In this document: positions 44,071-51,967 of the stretch, one piece after another | Layout of the letters: every line of letters begins with the position of its first letter | Position numbering within the stretch: position 1 is the stretch's first letter | Assembly (NCBI RefSeq): GCF_005893125.1 | Contig: NZ_VCJS01000010.1 | Coordinates: 1-64,000, forward strand | DNA from: Nonomuraea basaltis | Lineage (GTDB): Bacteria > Actinomycetota > Actinomycetes > Streptosporangiales > Streptosporangiaceae | DNA: 64,000 bases | Reading direction: 5' to 3' | Position numbers and translations under genes: made by a program | Notes under the pieces: model-generated | The model's database searches: none | What the model was told of the DNA's origin: nothing | Seen by the model: only the letters and a program-made list of their open reading frames with translations

Positions 44071-45237
44071 TCAGGGCCGGGCGGACAGCGCGGCGATCTG
44101 CCGCCCCACCCGCAACTGGTAGTCCTCCCGCCGATCGGCCAGGATCAGATTTCCGGCGACGACACCGCGCGCGGACCGCGTGAGCGTGATCTGCCTGACC
44201 CGCATCGGCTCCAGCCCTCCGCCGTCACCAGGCGCGAGGATCATGTCCCCCGCCCGGTAGTCCCGCAGCGGCAGATGCCGCGCCTGATACATGGTGATCT
44301 CGCGTGTGCGTTGCACATGCTGCTGCACCCCGCGCAACACGACGGTCGTGCCGATGTTGTTGGCCGAGGTCGTCGAGGTGATGCCGACCTCGCGCACGCC
44401 CACCTCCCACCGGCCCCACGGCATCACGGCACCGACGTTGACGACCTCCTGCCGGATGTTGTTGTCACCGACGACGTACGCGGCCGACGCCATGTCCTCC
44501 AACGTGGCCACGTCAGGAGCGGCCGTCACATCGCGGCCGGCCCGCAACGCCACCGGAGACGCTCCGGTGGAGAAGTCGCGCAGCAGCGTCGTATTCGGCA
44601 TGTATGCAGAAAGCTGGCGGGCGCCCGTCATCCGGAAGTCGATCAGCCCGTACGAGACGAGCCGCAGCAGCACCGCCAGCAGGTCCGTGCCGAGCGGGAT
44701 GCCCATCGCCATTGGGTTACCCCAGGCCGCCGCCGATGAGTCCGTGGAGGAGTTGAACGTCCACGAGAACCCCGTCAGTGCTCCCCTGTTCACGGCGTCG
44801 TTCAACAGCGTCTGCATGATGAACCCGGACGTGGCCGTGGCGTTGAACACCCGCTGCCCGTTCGTAGGCTCAATGCTGGCGTTGGCGAACGTGACCGCCT
44901 TCTGCAACACCCACAGATAGCTGGGGCAATCGAACTGCCACACCCCGGCCTGGTCGATCTGGTCACCCTGCCGCTGAATCAGCAGGAACCGGCCCTCGGA
45001 GAACTCGAACCATGTGCTGCCGTCCGACGACCACTGCAGCCCGATCTCGCATGGCGTGGAGATCATGTCGGCGCCGGGCGCATTCATGCTGTACGAGAAC
45101 TTCAGCGACGGTATGTCGTTGAACGGGAACGCCACCTGGATGTGCATCGGGTGGGCAAGCAGGCCGCGCCGGTCGCCGTTTGGGTCGACGGCGATCAAGC
45201 GAATGTCGAACGGCACCGTCGCCCCTTTCACGTTCAC
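44071..45237 (-). CDS. Gp37-like tail tip protein
   Basis: The protein has 388 residues, starting at a GTG that overlaps the upstream stop (GTGA). It shares FNDIPSLKFSYS, MPWGRWEVG, LPLRDYRAGDMILAPGDGG and the closing RVRQITL..NLILADRREDY with the first 385 residues of the next gene, so the two arose by tandem duplication. This one has no FN3 or fibre part. It is likely a baseplate/tail-tip component between the distal tail protein and the fibre. Confidence 0.75.
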   Translation of the reverse strand: MNVKGATVPFDIRLIAVDPNGDRRGLLAHPMHIQVAFPFNDIPSLKFSYSMNAPGADMISTPCEIGLQWSSDGSTWFEFSEGRFLLIQRQGDQIDQAGVWQFDCPSYLWVLQKAVTFANASIEPTNGQRVFNATATSGFIMQTLLNDAVNRGALTGFSWTFNSSTDSSAAAWGNPMAMGIPLGTDLLAVLLRLVSYGLIDFRMTGARQLSAYMPNTTLLRDFSTGASPVALRAGRDVTAAPDVATLEDMASAAYVVGDNNIRQEVVNVGAVMPWGRWEVGVREVGITSTTSANNIGTTVVLRGVQQHVQRTREITMYQARHLPLRDYRAGDMILAPGDGGGLEPMRVRQITLTRSARGVVAGNLILADRREDYQLRVGRQIAALSARP

Positions 45238-46115
45238 AGGTAGGCGCGGCGAGCCCGGACCTCGAGTGCGGACGCCACGGTGGTGCCGGACGCCGTACAC
45301 GAGATCAGCACAGCCCGGCTGAACGGGTCGAGCACGGCCATTGCCGGCGTCAGGTGGATCCACCTGTTCGCGGAGAACGGCCCGAACACGCTGATCACGC
45401 CTGTCCGGTCCGTGCCCGTAGCCAGGTCCCACGTGTCCGTGGTGACCAGCGCGGCCCGCATCGCGTTCGCGTCGATCAGCAGCCGCTGACCCGCCGTCAA
45501 CGAGTTTGACCCGGACGTGAGCAGGCCGACGCTGCCGCCGCTGGCCACGTCCGTGATCGTGATGTTGGTGGCCGGCCCCGTGACGCGGATCAGAGCGTCC
45601 GTGATGGGCGCGGTGGCCCCGGCGAGCGTGGTCACCACCTGGTTGGCGGCGTTCGCGCTGCCCGCCCAGGTCGTGACCGACTCGTCTCGCCAGTACACGC
45701 CGGGCACCTCGACCACCACTGTCAGCCGGGTGCGGGCTGCGCCTACGTTGATTTCAGGATCGCTCGCGGCCGTCACAGTCACGTCGGCAACCCGGACGAT
45801 GGATCCGGCCTGGTAGCGCAGGCTCATGAGCCGGTTGCGGACTCCGAGCAGCGCCGTCAGGGCCTCAAGATTGTGCTCCATCTGCGGGTAGCCGCCGTCC
45901 GCGCCCGCAGGCGTCGCGCCCGTGATCACGAACGTCAGCGAGAAGCTGGTCGCCTCATGATCGAGGCCGACGATCGGCAGTTCGCCGGCGCGGCCCGTGA
46001 CCGCGACGCGAACGGCACGGGCGCCCGGCAGCGGCCTGCGTTGCGTGCCGCGCTTCAATCTCCAGCACCCAGCGGGGTGATCTAGCAGCACACCATCCAC
46101 CGAGTACGACGGCAT
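45234..46115 (-). CDS. Distal tail protein (Dit-like)
   Basis: The protein has 293 residues, beta-rich, with no signal. Its position directly after the tape measure gene and before the tip proteins is the usual Dit place. Strand-rich segments such as SFSLTFVITGATP and TRLTVVVEVPGVYWRDE fit a tail-tube-like fold plus a carbohydrate-module-like second half. The identification rests mainly on gene order. Confidence 0.6.
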   Translation of the reverse strand: MPSYSVDGVLLDHPAGCWRLKRGTQRRPLPGARAVRVAVTGRAGELPIVGLDHEATSFSLTFVITGATPAGADGGYPQMEHNLEALTALLGVRNRLMSLRYQAGSIVRVADVTVTAASDPEINVGAARTRLTVVVEVPGVYWRDESVTTWAGSANAANQVVTTLAGATAPITDALIRVTGPATNITITDVASGGSVGLLTSGSNSLTAGQRLLIDANAMRAALVTTDTWDLATGTDRTGVISVFGPFSANRWIHLTPAMAVLDPFSRAVLISCTASGTTVASALEVRARRAYL

Positions 46116-48356
46116 CTAGATCACCCCCAAGGCGCCAGCGAGCTGGAGCCCGCGGTTGACGGTCGTGCTGGTTGGTTCGGCCTGCGGGTAGTAATTCGTC
46201 TGATGGATCACCGTCCGCGCGTTGGCGAGGCCGCCCCCGGCGAGCCCGTTCGGCACGTTGACGCCAGGGGCGGCCAGGTCGGGAATGCCGGTTCCGGAGA
46301 CGATTCCCGCCATGCGCTGGGCAGCAGTGCGGACCATGCCTCCGGCCGCGGTGATGCCCTGTGCGAGTCCGGCCGGGACTTGCTTGCCGATCTTCATGAA
46401 GAGTCGGGACGGGCTGTGGATGCCGAGGAAGTCGAGGACGGGGTCGGGCAGGATGGACCGGAGGAAGCCGACGATCCTGTCTTTGATCATGTTTCCGGCT
46501 GCGACGATGCCGTTCCATAGGCCCTCCATGAGCGCGCGTCCGGCGTTCATGATCGTGTCGCCGAAGCCCTTTATCGCCGACATGATCGACTGGAAAGCTC
46601 CCCGGAAATCGCCGTTGAGCAGCTTGACGACGGCCGTGATGATCTTGATCCAGAAAGGCAGGAGAACCGTGCCAATCTCAACCAAAGGTCCTATGATCGG
46701 CTGAATTACGCCGAGAATCTTGGACAGCTCGCCGACCCAGGAAGTGATCAAGGGGATCAGCGCCTTGACCAGGTCCAGCATCGGCGGGAGCAGGTCCATC
46801 GCCAGTTTGATCAAGGGCGGTAGGACCGTTTTAAGTGCTTGTGCTAGGAATTGTCCGAATTGAGCCGCCAGTGGGGCTGTCGCGGCCGCGAGCTGCGACA
46901 CCGCGCCGGACAAAACCGGAAGAATCGGCTGCAAACTTGACGCAAGCGCCTCAATCACCGGCCCCAGCACGGCCGCCAGATTGCTCAGCGCAGCCCCCAG
47001 GACCTGACCCAAGATCCCGGCAAGCTGACCGATCACCGGCAGCAGCGGAGCCGCCGCCGCCAGCGCCGCAGAGATTCCCTGACCGAGCGCGAGCAGCCCA
47101 GCCTGAAGTGCCGGATCAGCGAACGCCTTGGACAGCATCTCCGCGATCAAGGTCAGCCCCGGTCCCAGCGCGGCCAGGGCTGGCCCGAGGGCGGACACCG
47201 CGGCGGAGAGCCCAGGACCTAGGGCGGTCGCGATGTTCGCGATGTGGGGCGCGATCTGCGCGACCGCACCGCCCAGCGCCGTGAAGATCGGGAACAGGGC
47301 GGAGCCGACCTGCGACAGGCTCTGGAAGATCGTGACCAAGATCTCTTGGCCCCGTGCCGAGTTGACGAACTCGTTGATCTTCCCCAGGAGCTGACCTACA
47401 ACGCCGAGCGCTCCGGTGCCGCCGGTCTCCATCGCGGCAAACACCCCGCGCAGGATGCCGAAGACGTTGGTTAGGATGCCGCCGAGCTGCTGGAACACCT
47501 GCAGAGCGCCCTGCATCCAGCCGAGCGCCTTCCCGGACTGGGCGGCGTTGGACAAGAACTCACCGAACCGCTGCGCGGCCGAGGCAATCCCCGGCGCAAG
47601 ACCCGACGAGAACTGCGCACCCACCACGGCGACGTCGCGCAGACCGGCCAGAAGCGGCTGGATCGCGGGCTCGAAGGCGGCGACCGCCGACTGAAGCAAT
47701 CCGAAGATCGCCGTGACAGCGGACACTGAGGCCGACGACGCGGCGAACTGCAAAACCTGGGCAGCGGCAAAGCCGAACTCCCTGGCCACGCCCGACATGC
47801 CGGCCTGAAGCGGCCCGGACAGCACAGTTGTGACCTGCGTGATCCGGCCGATCAGCGGGCCGAAGAAATCATCCTGGACCGCCGATCGGAGCCCGTCGAT
47901 GGCGGGCTTGGCCTCGTGCAGCTCGCGAGCGACCGTCTGCGCGGCCGGCGACAGCCGCGCCAGCGCCTCCTCGAACTTCTTTGGATCACCGCCTAGAGCT
48001 GCGGAAAAGGCTTCGCCGACCCCGGACAAGGCCACCTTCAGCGTGGCCAACGCGGCCACGCCGAGCGCGATCACGCCCGGCCACGCAGACACGATTCCGA
48101 CCGCGGGCGCGAGCACCGCAACGAACGCGACGCCACCCTGGGCGGCCGTCGCCAGCCCGGCCGCGGCGACCGACCCGGCCAGCGCCATCGCGGTCAGGCG
48201 GACGCTCATCGCGGCCGCGTTCGCCGCGACCGATCCCAGGCTGGACTGGGACTTCTTGGCCGCCTCATCGAGATCGTTGACGAACTTCTTGATCGGCGGC
48301 CCCGACCGGTTCTTGACGAGGATCGTGGCGAAGAGTTCGCCGACGTTGAGGCCCAT
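46116..48356 (-). CDS. Tape measure protein
   Basis: The protein has 746 residues. The N-terminus has ATILVKNRSGPPIKKFVNDLDEA. A long Ala/Gly/Leu-rich hydrophobic helical core follows, with repeated LAPxLAALGPGLxLIAE-like heptads and several membrane-like stretches (about 330-540). Near the end comes a motif common in actinophage tape measure proteins (AGNMIKDRIVGFLRSILPDPVLDFLGIHSPSRLFMKIG). It sets tail length and helps DNA entry. It lies after the chaperone pair as expected. Confidence 0.92.
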   Translation of the reverse strand: MGLNVGELFATILVKNRSGPPIKKFVNDLDEAAKKSQSSLGSVAANAAAMSVRLTAMALAGSVAAAGLATAAQGGVAFVAVLAPAVGIVSAWPGVIALGVAALATLKVALSGVGEAFSAALGGDPKKFEEALARLSPAAQTVARELHEAKPAIDGLRSAVQDDFFGPLIGRITQVTTVLSGPLQAGMSGVAREFGFAAAQVLQFAASSASVSAVTAIFGLLQSAVAAFEPAIQPLLAGLRDVAVVGAQFSSGLAPGIASAAQRFGEFLSNAAQSGKALGWMQGALQVFQQLGGILTNVFGILRGVFAAMETGGTGALGVVGQLLGKINEFVNSARGQEILVTIFQSLSQVGSALFPIFTALGGAVAQIAPHIANIATALGPGLSAAVSALGPALAALGPGLTLIAEMLSKAFADPALQAGLLALGQGISAALAAAAPLLPVIGQLAGILGQVLGAALSNLAAVLGPVIEALASSLQPILPVLSGAVSQLAAATAPLAAQFGQFLAQALKTVLPPLIKLAMDLLPPMLDLVKALIPLITSWVGELSKILGVIQPIIGPLVEIGTVLLPFWIKIITAVVKLLNGDFRGAFQSIMSAIKGFGDTIMNAGRALMEGLWNGIVAAGNMIKDRIVGFLRSILPDPVLDFLGIHSPSRLFMKIGKQVPAGLAQGITAAGGMVRTAAQRMAGIVSGTGIPDLAAPGVNVPNGLAGGGLANARTVIHQTNYYPQAEPTSTTVNRGLQLAGALGVI

Positions 48357-48420
48357 GAGCCACCTCTCGGGGAGTCGCGATCACAAGGGAGGCGAGGGGA
48401 GAAGGCGGCAATATGGCTGC

Positions 48421-48440
48421 GCTACCGCTGGCGCTTAGCG
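48421..48440. promoter_or_regulatory. Copy of the late-operon motif before the tape measure gene
   Basis: GCTACCGCTGGCGCTTAGCG lies in the gap between the tail chaperone stop (48435, inside the motif) and the tape measure start. It carries the ACCGCTGGCG half of the palindrome and can fold through GCGC ends. Confidence 0.5.
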
Positions 48441-48800
48441 CAATTTGCGGCGGCCTGCGTCGTCGTCGCCCGGGTCGAGAGCCCGCGCGATCCGCGTGTC
48501 AGCGGTCAGCAGGCCCATGATGCGGGCTTGCAACCACCGCCACGACCGGCGACTGAGAAGGCCGGGCTCGTCGATGTCGATCCCGAACTCGCTGTGGAGA
48601 TCAGCCTCGACGAGCCCCCACCTGGTCAGGAGGTCATGCCACGTGACCCGGCCGCCTTGCCACGAGAGGCCGTCTTCCGGGTCGTACCAGTCGCGGAGCC
48701 CCGTGCTCGGGTCGATGTCGCCGCCGAGGCTGCCGTCCGAGTCGGGGCCTGTGCTTCCCCCTCCGGGCCGGACTCCCAGTGCTTGGCTGCGGCCTCCAAG
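48435..48800 (-). CDS. Tail assembly chaperone, frameshifted C-terminal part (gpT-like)
   Basis: This frame is -1 relative to the chaperone N-terminal gene and has no start of its own. It encodes a good protein sequence from about GLRDWYDPEDGLSWQGGRV to the end (LLTRWGLVEADLHSEFGID, then RRSWRWLQARIMGLL), typical of the gpT-like part of a gpG-gpGT pair. It would be made as a fusion by -1 ribosomal slippage, possibly at the GGGGGAA run near 48762. Confidence 0.65.
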   Translation of the reverse strand, partial: LGGRSQALGVRPGGGSTGPDSDGSLGGDIDPSTGLRDWYDPEDGLSWQGGRVTWHDLLTRWGLVEADLHSEFGIDIDEPGLLSRRSWRWLQARIMGLLTADTRIARALDPGDDDAGRRKLR

Positions 48801-49126
48801 CCGGCCGCGACCCAGATCAGCGCCGTCTGCCCGACGTGCTGAATCTTGGGCCATAGCACCTTGTCCGTAAACAGCTCGTCCCAGACCGGGCCCAGGATGC
48901 GCCGGTAGAGGTCCTTCTCCTGGTCGTCGTCGAGCACCGCCTCGGCGAGCTTGGTCAGGCCCTCCTCGTCAACGTCCTGCCCGGTCTGCGCGGCCAGGCC
49001 GGCGTGCATGAGCCGCTGGCACAGCAGTCCCACCTCACCGGAAGGCGGCGGGATCACGTACGTCTTCCCGCCAACCGGAAGCTTGAGGGTCGGGTCGAAG
49101 AACTCGTCGAGGTCCTTGAACGTCAT
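48626..49126 (-). CDS. Tail assembly chaperone (gpG-like)
   Basis: The protein has 166 residues: MTFKDLDEFFDPTLKLPVGGKTYVIPPPSGE, then a helical region up to WVAAGLEAAAKHWESG. Its last 40 residues are Thr/Ala/Arg-rich and lie over the frameshift region. It matches the chaperone found between the major tail protein and the tape measure in siphoviruses. The start overlaps the tail tube stop by one base (TGATG). Confidence 0.78.
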   Translation of the reverse strand: MTFKDLDEFFDPTLKLPVGGKTYVIPPPSGEVGLLCQRLMHAGLAAQTGQDVDEEGLTKLAEAVLDDDQEKDLYRRILGPVWDELFTDKVLWPKIQHVGQTALIWVAAGLEAAAKHWESGPEGEAQAPTRTAASAATSTRARGSATGTTRKTASRGKAAGSRGMTS

Positions 49127-49602
49127 CAGGGAGCCACCGGGTTGTCGATCTCGACCGGAGCGCCCTGGCCGAGCAGCGTGAAGCTGAACGGCTCCAGGTC
49201 CGTCACCTCACCGCCCGAGGTGTACTCGGTGACGGTGCACACGCCCTCGTACGCGTCGGGCGCGCCATCGCGTCTGAACCACCTGACCTTGATGTTCGCC
49301 GAGAAGCCGACGACCCCCGCGGCCTGCCGGATCTTCTCCTGGCCCGGGTCCGGAGTGAACACTGCGGCCTCGGTCCGCTTGCGGCGGCCCTCGGCCTCGA
49401 TCTGCCACGTCCGCTGCGTCACAACCGAGCTGCCGTAACCGGCCTCGTCGTCGAAGTCGCCGTCTTCCTCCGTGTTGTCGTCCGAGCTGCGCTCGAACGA
49501 GGTCAGGCCCTTGACCGGGGTCCAGGTCGGCACGGGCGCGCCCGGCGCGGCCGTGTCCACCTCCAGCCGCCAGTCCCTCGCGAGCAGGCTTCGCAGCGCC
49601 AT
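49126..49602 (-). CDS. Major tail tube protein
   Basis: The protein has 158 residues with a beta-rich tube-protein pattern: WRLEVDTAAPGAPVPTWTPVKGLTSFE, SSVVTQRTWQIEAEGRRKR and VRWFRRDGAPDAYEGVCTVTEYTSGGE. The position before the chaperone pair is standard. The ATG is preceded by AGGAGAG, and a stable hairpin lies 27 bases upstream of it. Confidence 0.75.
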   Translation of the reverse strand: MALRSLLARDWRLEVDTAAPGAPVPTWTPVKGLTSFERSSDDNTEEDGDFDDEAGYGSSVVTQRTWQIEAEGRRKRTEAAVFTPDPGQEKIRQAAGVVGFSANIKVRWFRRDGAPDAYEGVCTVTEYTSGGEVTDLEPFSFTLLGQGAPVEIDNPVAP

Positions 49603-49629
49603 GATCTCTCCTGTTCGGGTGCATGCGAA

Positions 49630-49659
49630 AGCGCCGCCCTGCATCAGCGAGACGGCGCT
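49630..49659 (-). promoter_or_regulatory. Hairpin in the leader of the tail tube gene
   Basis: AGCGCCG pairs with CGGCGCT around a 16-base loop, followed on the minus strand by TTTCGCATG and then the AGGAGAG ribosome site of the tail tube gene. It could be a weak terminator or an mRNA-stabilising 5' hairpin, like those before the coat and scaffold genes. Confidence 0.5.
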
Positions 49660-49674
49660 AAGAAAAGGGGGGAG

Positions 49675-50124
49675 TTAGTCGCGGTACAGCGTCGGCCAGA
49701 CCACCATCAGCTCGTAGGAGTCCGGCCGCTCCCACCGGCCGGACGAGTCACGCGCCAGCGCGGCCACGATCGTCCGCTGCATCAGCAGCACGACCACGCC
49801 CGTGGACAAGGTCAAATTCGACCTGCCGTGCAGCGTCGCGAACACCTCGTCGGCGTAGTCGCCAACGACGCGCGGGTCTGTCGCGGTCCGCATCCGGGCC
49901 TGCACCAGCACCGTCGAATCCGACTGCTCGGGGTCGTCACCGCCCGCACCGGTTCCGTAGATGGCCAGCGCGATAGCCTCATCGGGCTTGCTCGGCAGAC
50001 CACCGAGTGTGATCGCCCGCTGAGACTCCGTGTAGGCGCCGACCGGATCCCAGTCGCCTACGCCAGCCTCAGCCAGCAGCACCGCCAGGCCGGTGAGCAG
50101 ATCGCGGCTGAAGGTTTCGCTCAT
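49675..50124 (-). CDS. Tail terminator-like protein
   Basis: The protein has 149 residues. DLLTGLAVLLAEAGVGDWDP, LVQARMRTATDPRVVGDYADEVFATLHG and the closing RPDSYELMVVWPTLYRD match the small tail-completion/minor capsid proteins found two genes before the tail tube in actinophages. The start is coupled to the preceding gene's stop. The assignment rests on pattern and order. Confidence 0.65.
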   Translation of the reverse strand: MSETFSRDLLTGLAVLLAEAGVGDWDPVGAYTESQRAITLGGLPSKPDEAIALAIYGTGAGGDDPEQSDSTVLVQARMRTATDPRVVGDYADEVFATLHGRSNLTLSTGVVVLLMQRTIVAALARDSSGRWERPDSYELMVVWPTLYRD

Positions 50125-50522
50125 CCGCGCATCGCCCTCTCCAACTGGGTGCCGATGATCTGGTGCACGGTGTCCGCCTCGGCGCGGAGCGTCTTCTCCA
50201 GCCACTTGGGCTCACCCTGGATCGGGTGATCCCACTGCAGCTCCTCGTGCTGCCTGGCCGCATACGCGATGTCGTAGCCAAGGGCGGCCTTCAGCTGGCC
50301 CTCGTCCACCGCGATCGAGCCCGGCCGCTCACGCGGGTCACCAGACCTCTGCAGGTCACCCGTACGCCACGGCGTACGCGACGCCGCCTCCGTCAGGACG
50401 TGCTCTGACGCCAGATACACGCCCCGCGCGGCCGCCTCGTTCAGCTCGTGCTCGATGATGTCGGGCCCGAGCTTGAGGTCGAGCCGAACGTCGATCTTCA
50501 CCTTCACGCTCGCCTTGCCCAT
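50121..50522 (-). CDS. HK97 gp10-like head-tail connector
   Basis: The protein has 133 residues: helical N-terminus (GPDIIEHELNEAAARGVYLASEHVLTEAASRTPWRTGDLQRSG), which resembles the gp10/minor capsid motif 'TPVRTGxLRxS', then IAYAARQHEELQWDHPIQGEPKWLEKTL. The Tyr-Ala-x-xx-His-Glu segment is typical of this connector family. Both ends are coupled to the neighbouring genes. Confidence 0.72.
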   Translation of the reverse strand: MGKASVKVKIDVRLDLKLGPDIIEHELNEAAARGVYLASEHVLTEAASRTPWRTGDLQRSGDPRERPGSIAVDEGQLKAALGYDIAYAARQHEELQWDHPIQGEPKWLEKTLRAEADTVHQIIGTQLERAMRG

Positions 50523-50830
50523 CAGCGGCACACCACCTCAACGTGATCCGGAGTGGGCAGCCCGCCGCCGTCGCGCGCGTACGACGCGATGACGGTGGTG
50601 ACCCTGCCGTTGACGGTGACCCTGCTGCCCTCGGGGCAGCGAGTACCAGGTGGGAAGAAGATCGTCGTGTCGGAGACGGTCTCGGCGCCCTGGGCGTCGC
50701 GGACGAGACGCCGCTCGTCGTCAACGAGGCACCTCACTGTCACCGCAGCGCCGTAGAGCGGACCGTACGCGCCGTCACCCTGAAACGGCTCGATAGACGC
50801 GGTATGCCTGAGCAGCCAGTCAGGAAGCAC
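50522..50830 (-). CDS. Head-tail joining protein
   Basis: The protein has 102 residues, starting at a GTG four bases after the adaptor gene's stop. The sequence RHTASIEPFQGDGAYGPLYG and the later RVTVNGRVTTVIASYARDGGGLPTPDHVEVV fit small beta-barrel head closure (stopper) proteins. The name comes from shape and gene order. Confidence 0.6.
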   Translation of the reverse strand: MLPDWLLRHTASIEPFQGDGAYGPLYGAAVTVRCLVDDERRLVRDAQGAETVSDTTIFFPPGTRCPEGSRVTVNGRVTTVIASYARDGGGLPTPDHVEVVCR

Positions 50831-50834
50831 GCGA

Positions 50835-51233
50835 TCACCACGCCGCCGTGTCGAACGCGTACCCCGGCAACAGGCCCGCGGTGTGCAGGATGCGGCCAGC
50901 GTCCGGCGCGTGCCGGGCCGGCCCAGACCCACCGCCACCAGCGCGCGACAGCCGCACGCTGCCGATCGACACGTCCTTGAACGTGGCAGCGACACCGTAC
51001 GGGTCGCCCGTCGCGATCATCCAAGCGGCCTGCGCGCACGTCGCCCGCATCACCGCGTCCCGCTCCTTCGGATCGGTCGGCATCTCCGTCACCTCGTCGG
51101 TGTCGTAGACCGCGCCGATCAACAGCTCGTCGACCCGCTCACTGGCGCGGGCCAGCGACGCAGCGATCCCCTCCGGGGCGGGCTTGCCCGTGAAAGTCGA
51201 GAAATCGTCGGCCGTCGCGTACACCACCACCAC
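50835..51233 (-). CDS. Head-tail adaptor (gp6-like)
   Basis: The protein has 132 residues, mostly helical: YATADDFSTFTGKPAPEGIAASLARASERVDELL, then RDAVMRATCAQAAWMIATGDP, the layout of gp6/gp15 connector proteins. The GTG start has GGAGG just before it, and a 30-bp perfect palindrome lies 22 bases upstream of the start. Confidence 0.68.
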   Translation of the reverse strand: MVVVYATADDFSTFTGKPAPEGIAASLARASERVDELLIGAVYDTDEVTEMPTDPKERDAVMRATCAQAAWMIATGDPYGVAATFKDVSIGSVRLSRAGGGGSGPARHAPDAGRILHTAGLLPGYAFDTAAW

Positions 51234-51255
51234 GGGCCTCCTCTCCCAGACATGA

Positions 51256-51285
51256 GTAATCGCCAGCGGTACCGCTGGCGATTAC
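51256..51285. promoter_or_regulatory. Perfect 30-bp palindrome in the late operon
   Basis: The left arm GTAATCGCCAGCGGT is exactly the reverse complement of the right arm, centred on GGTACC. Downstream on the minus strand follow CATGTCTGG, a GGAGG and the GTG of the adaptor gene. The same arrangement recurs at 52935 before the coat gene. It could be an operator for a dimeric phage repressor or a hairpin in the message. Confidence 0.75.
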
Positions 51286-51295
51286 GGGTTTCAGA

Positions 51296-51637
51296 TCAGG
51301 CGGGCAGCTCGTACACCGCAACCTGGACGTCAGCCGGGTTGTCGTAGTTCATCCACACGCTGTCGTTGCTCTGCCGGTAGATCGGCGGGAACGGCGGCAC
51401 GAGCAGGTCAGCGCCAGCGGCCAGCACGTACGGCCGGTCAGGCAGTTCCTGTCCGTCCACCTGGCCAGGCATGACCACCGTCACTGTCCGGGGCGACGCC
51501 CCGGCGTTGATGAGGCGGACCTGACGACGGGCCGAGAAGCCAAACGCGTGCCCGTCCGCGTGCGCGGGTGTCAGCGCGGCATTGAGGTTCACGCCAGCGC
51601 GGCCCATCTCCGTGACCGCCAGGTTTTCCCTAGCCAT
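51296..51637 (-). CDS. Hypothetical virion-region protein
   Basis: The protein has 113 residues from MARENLAVTEMGRAG; the Arg-rich upstream part of the frame is shadow. The sequence is beta-rich (AFGFSARRQVRLINAGASPRTVTVVMPGQ). It lies just downstream of the coat gene, where decoration or head-completion proteins are often found. No family is recognised. Confidence 0.55.
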   Translation of the reverse strand: MARENLAVTEMGRAGVNLNAALTPAHADGHAFGFSARRQVRLINAGASPRTVTVVMPGQVDGQELPDRPYVLAAGADLLVPPFPPIYRQSNDSVWMNYDNPADVQVAVYELPA

Positions 51638-51959
51638 CGCTCTCCTCCTGGCCGAACTCCTCGATGAGGGCTGCCTTCGACAGGGCCCGCGCGTCCTTCT
51701 CAGCCATACCGCGCGACACCGCATAGATGACCCACGTGGCCTTGTTCGCACCCTCAGGCGGAGGACCAGGCGGAAGGACGGGGGCCGGGCCGGCCGGAGC
51801 CTGCGCGACGGCAGGCTCGGGCCCGGACGGTACAGCCGGAGCAACCGGATCGGTGGGCCGAGACAGGATTACCCAGTTCGGCCAGCACTCCAGAATCAGG
51901 TCCCGCTCCGGCAGCGTCACCGTCTGCCCGGTGTTGCTGTTGTGGTAGATCCAGGACAT
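51630..51959 (-). CDS. Hypothetical protein after the coat gene
   Basis: The protein has 109 residues. The N-terminus WIYHNSNTGQTVTLPERDLILECWPNWVIL is compact, the middle is Pro/Ala-rich, and the end KATWVIYAVSRGMAEKDARALSKAALIEEF looks like a helix-extension-helix DNA- or protein-binding tail. It starts eight bases after the coat stop. Similar proteins are frequent after coat genes in actinophages; the function is unknown. Confidence 0.6.
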   Translation of the reverse strand: MSWIYHNSNTGQTVTLPERDLILECWPNWVILSRPTDPVAPAVPSGPEPAVAQAPAGPAPVLPPGPPPEGANKATWVIYAVSRGMAEKDARALSKAALIEEFGQEESDG

Positions 51960-51967
51960 GCGGCCGC

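Noticed and set aside
42068..44122. 684-codon plus-strand ORF opposite the tail fibre gene
   Set aside because: Antisense shadow; the minus-strand frame has clear tail-tip and FN3 motifs and coupled starts.
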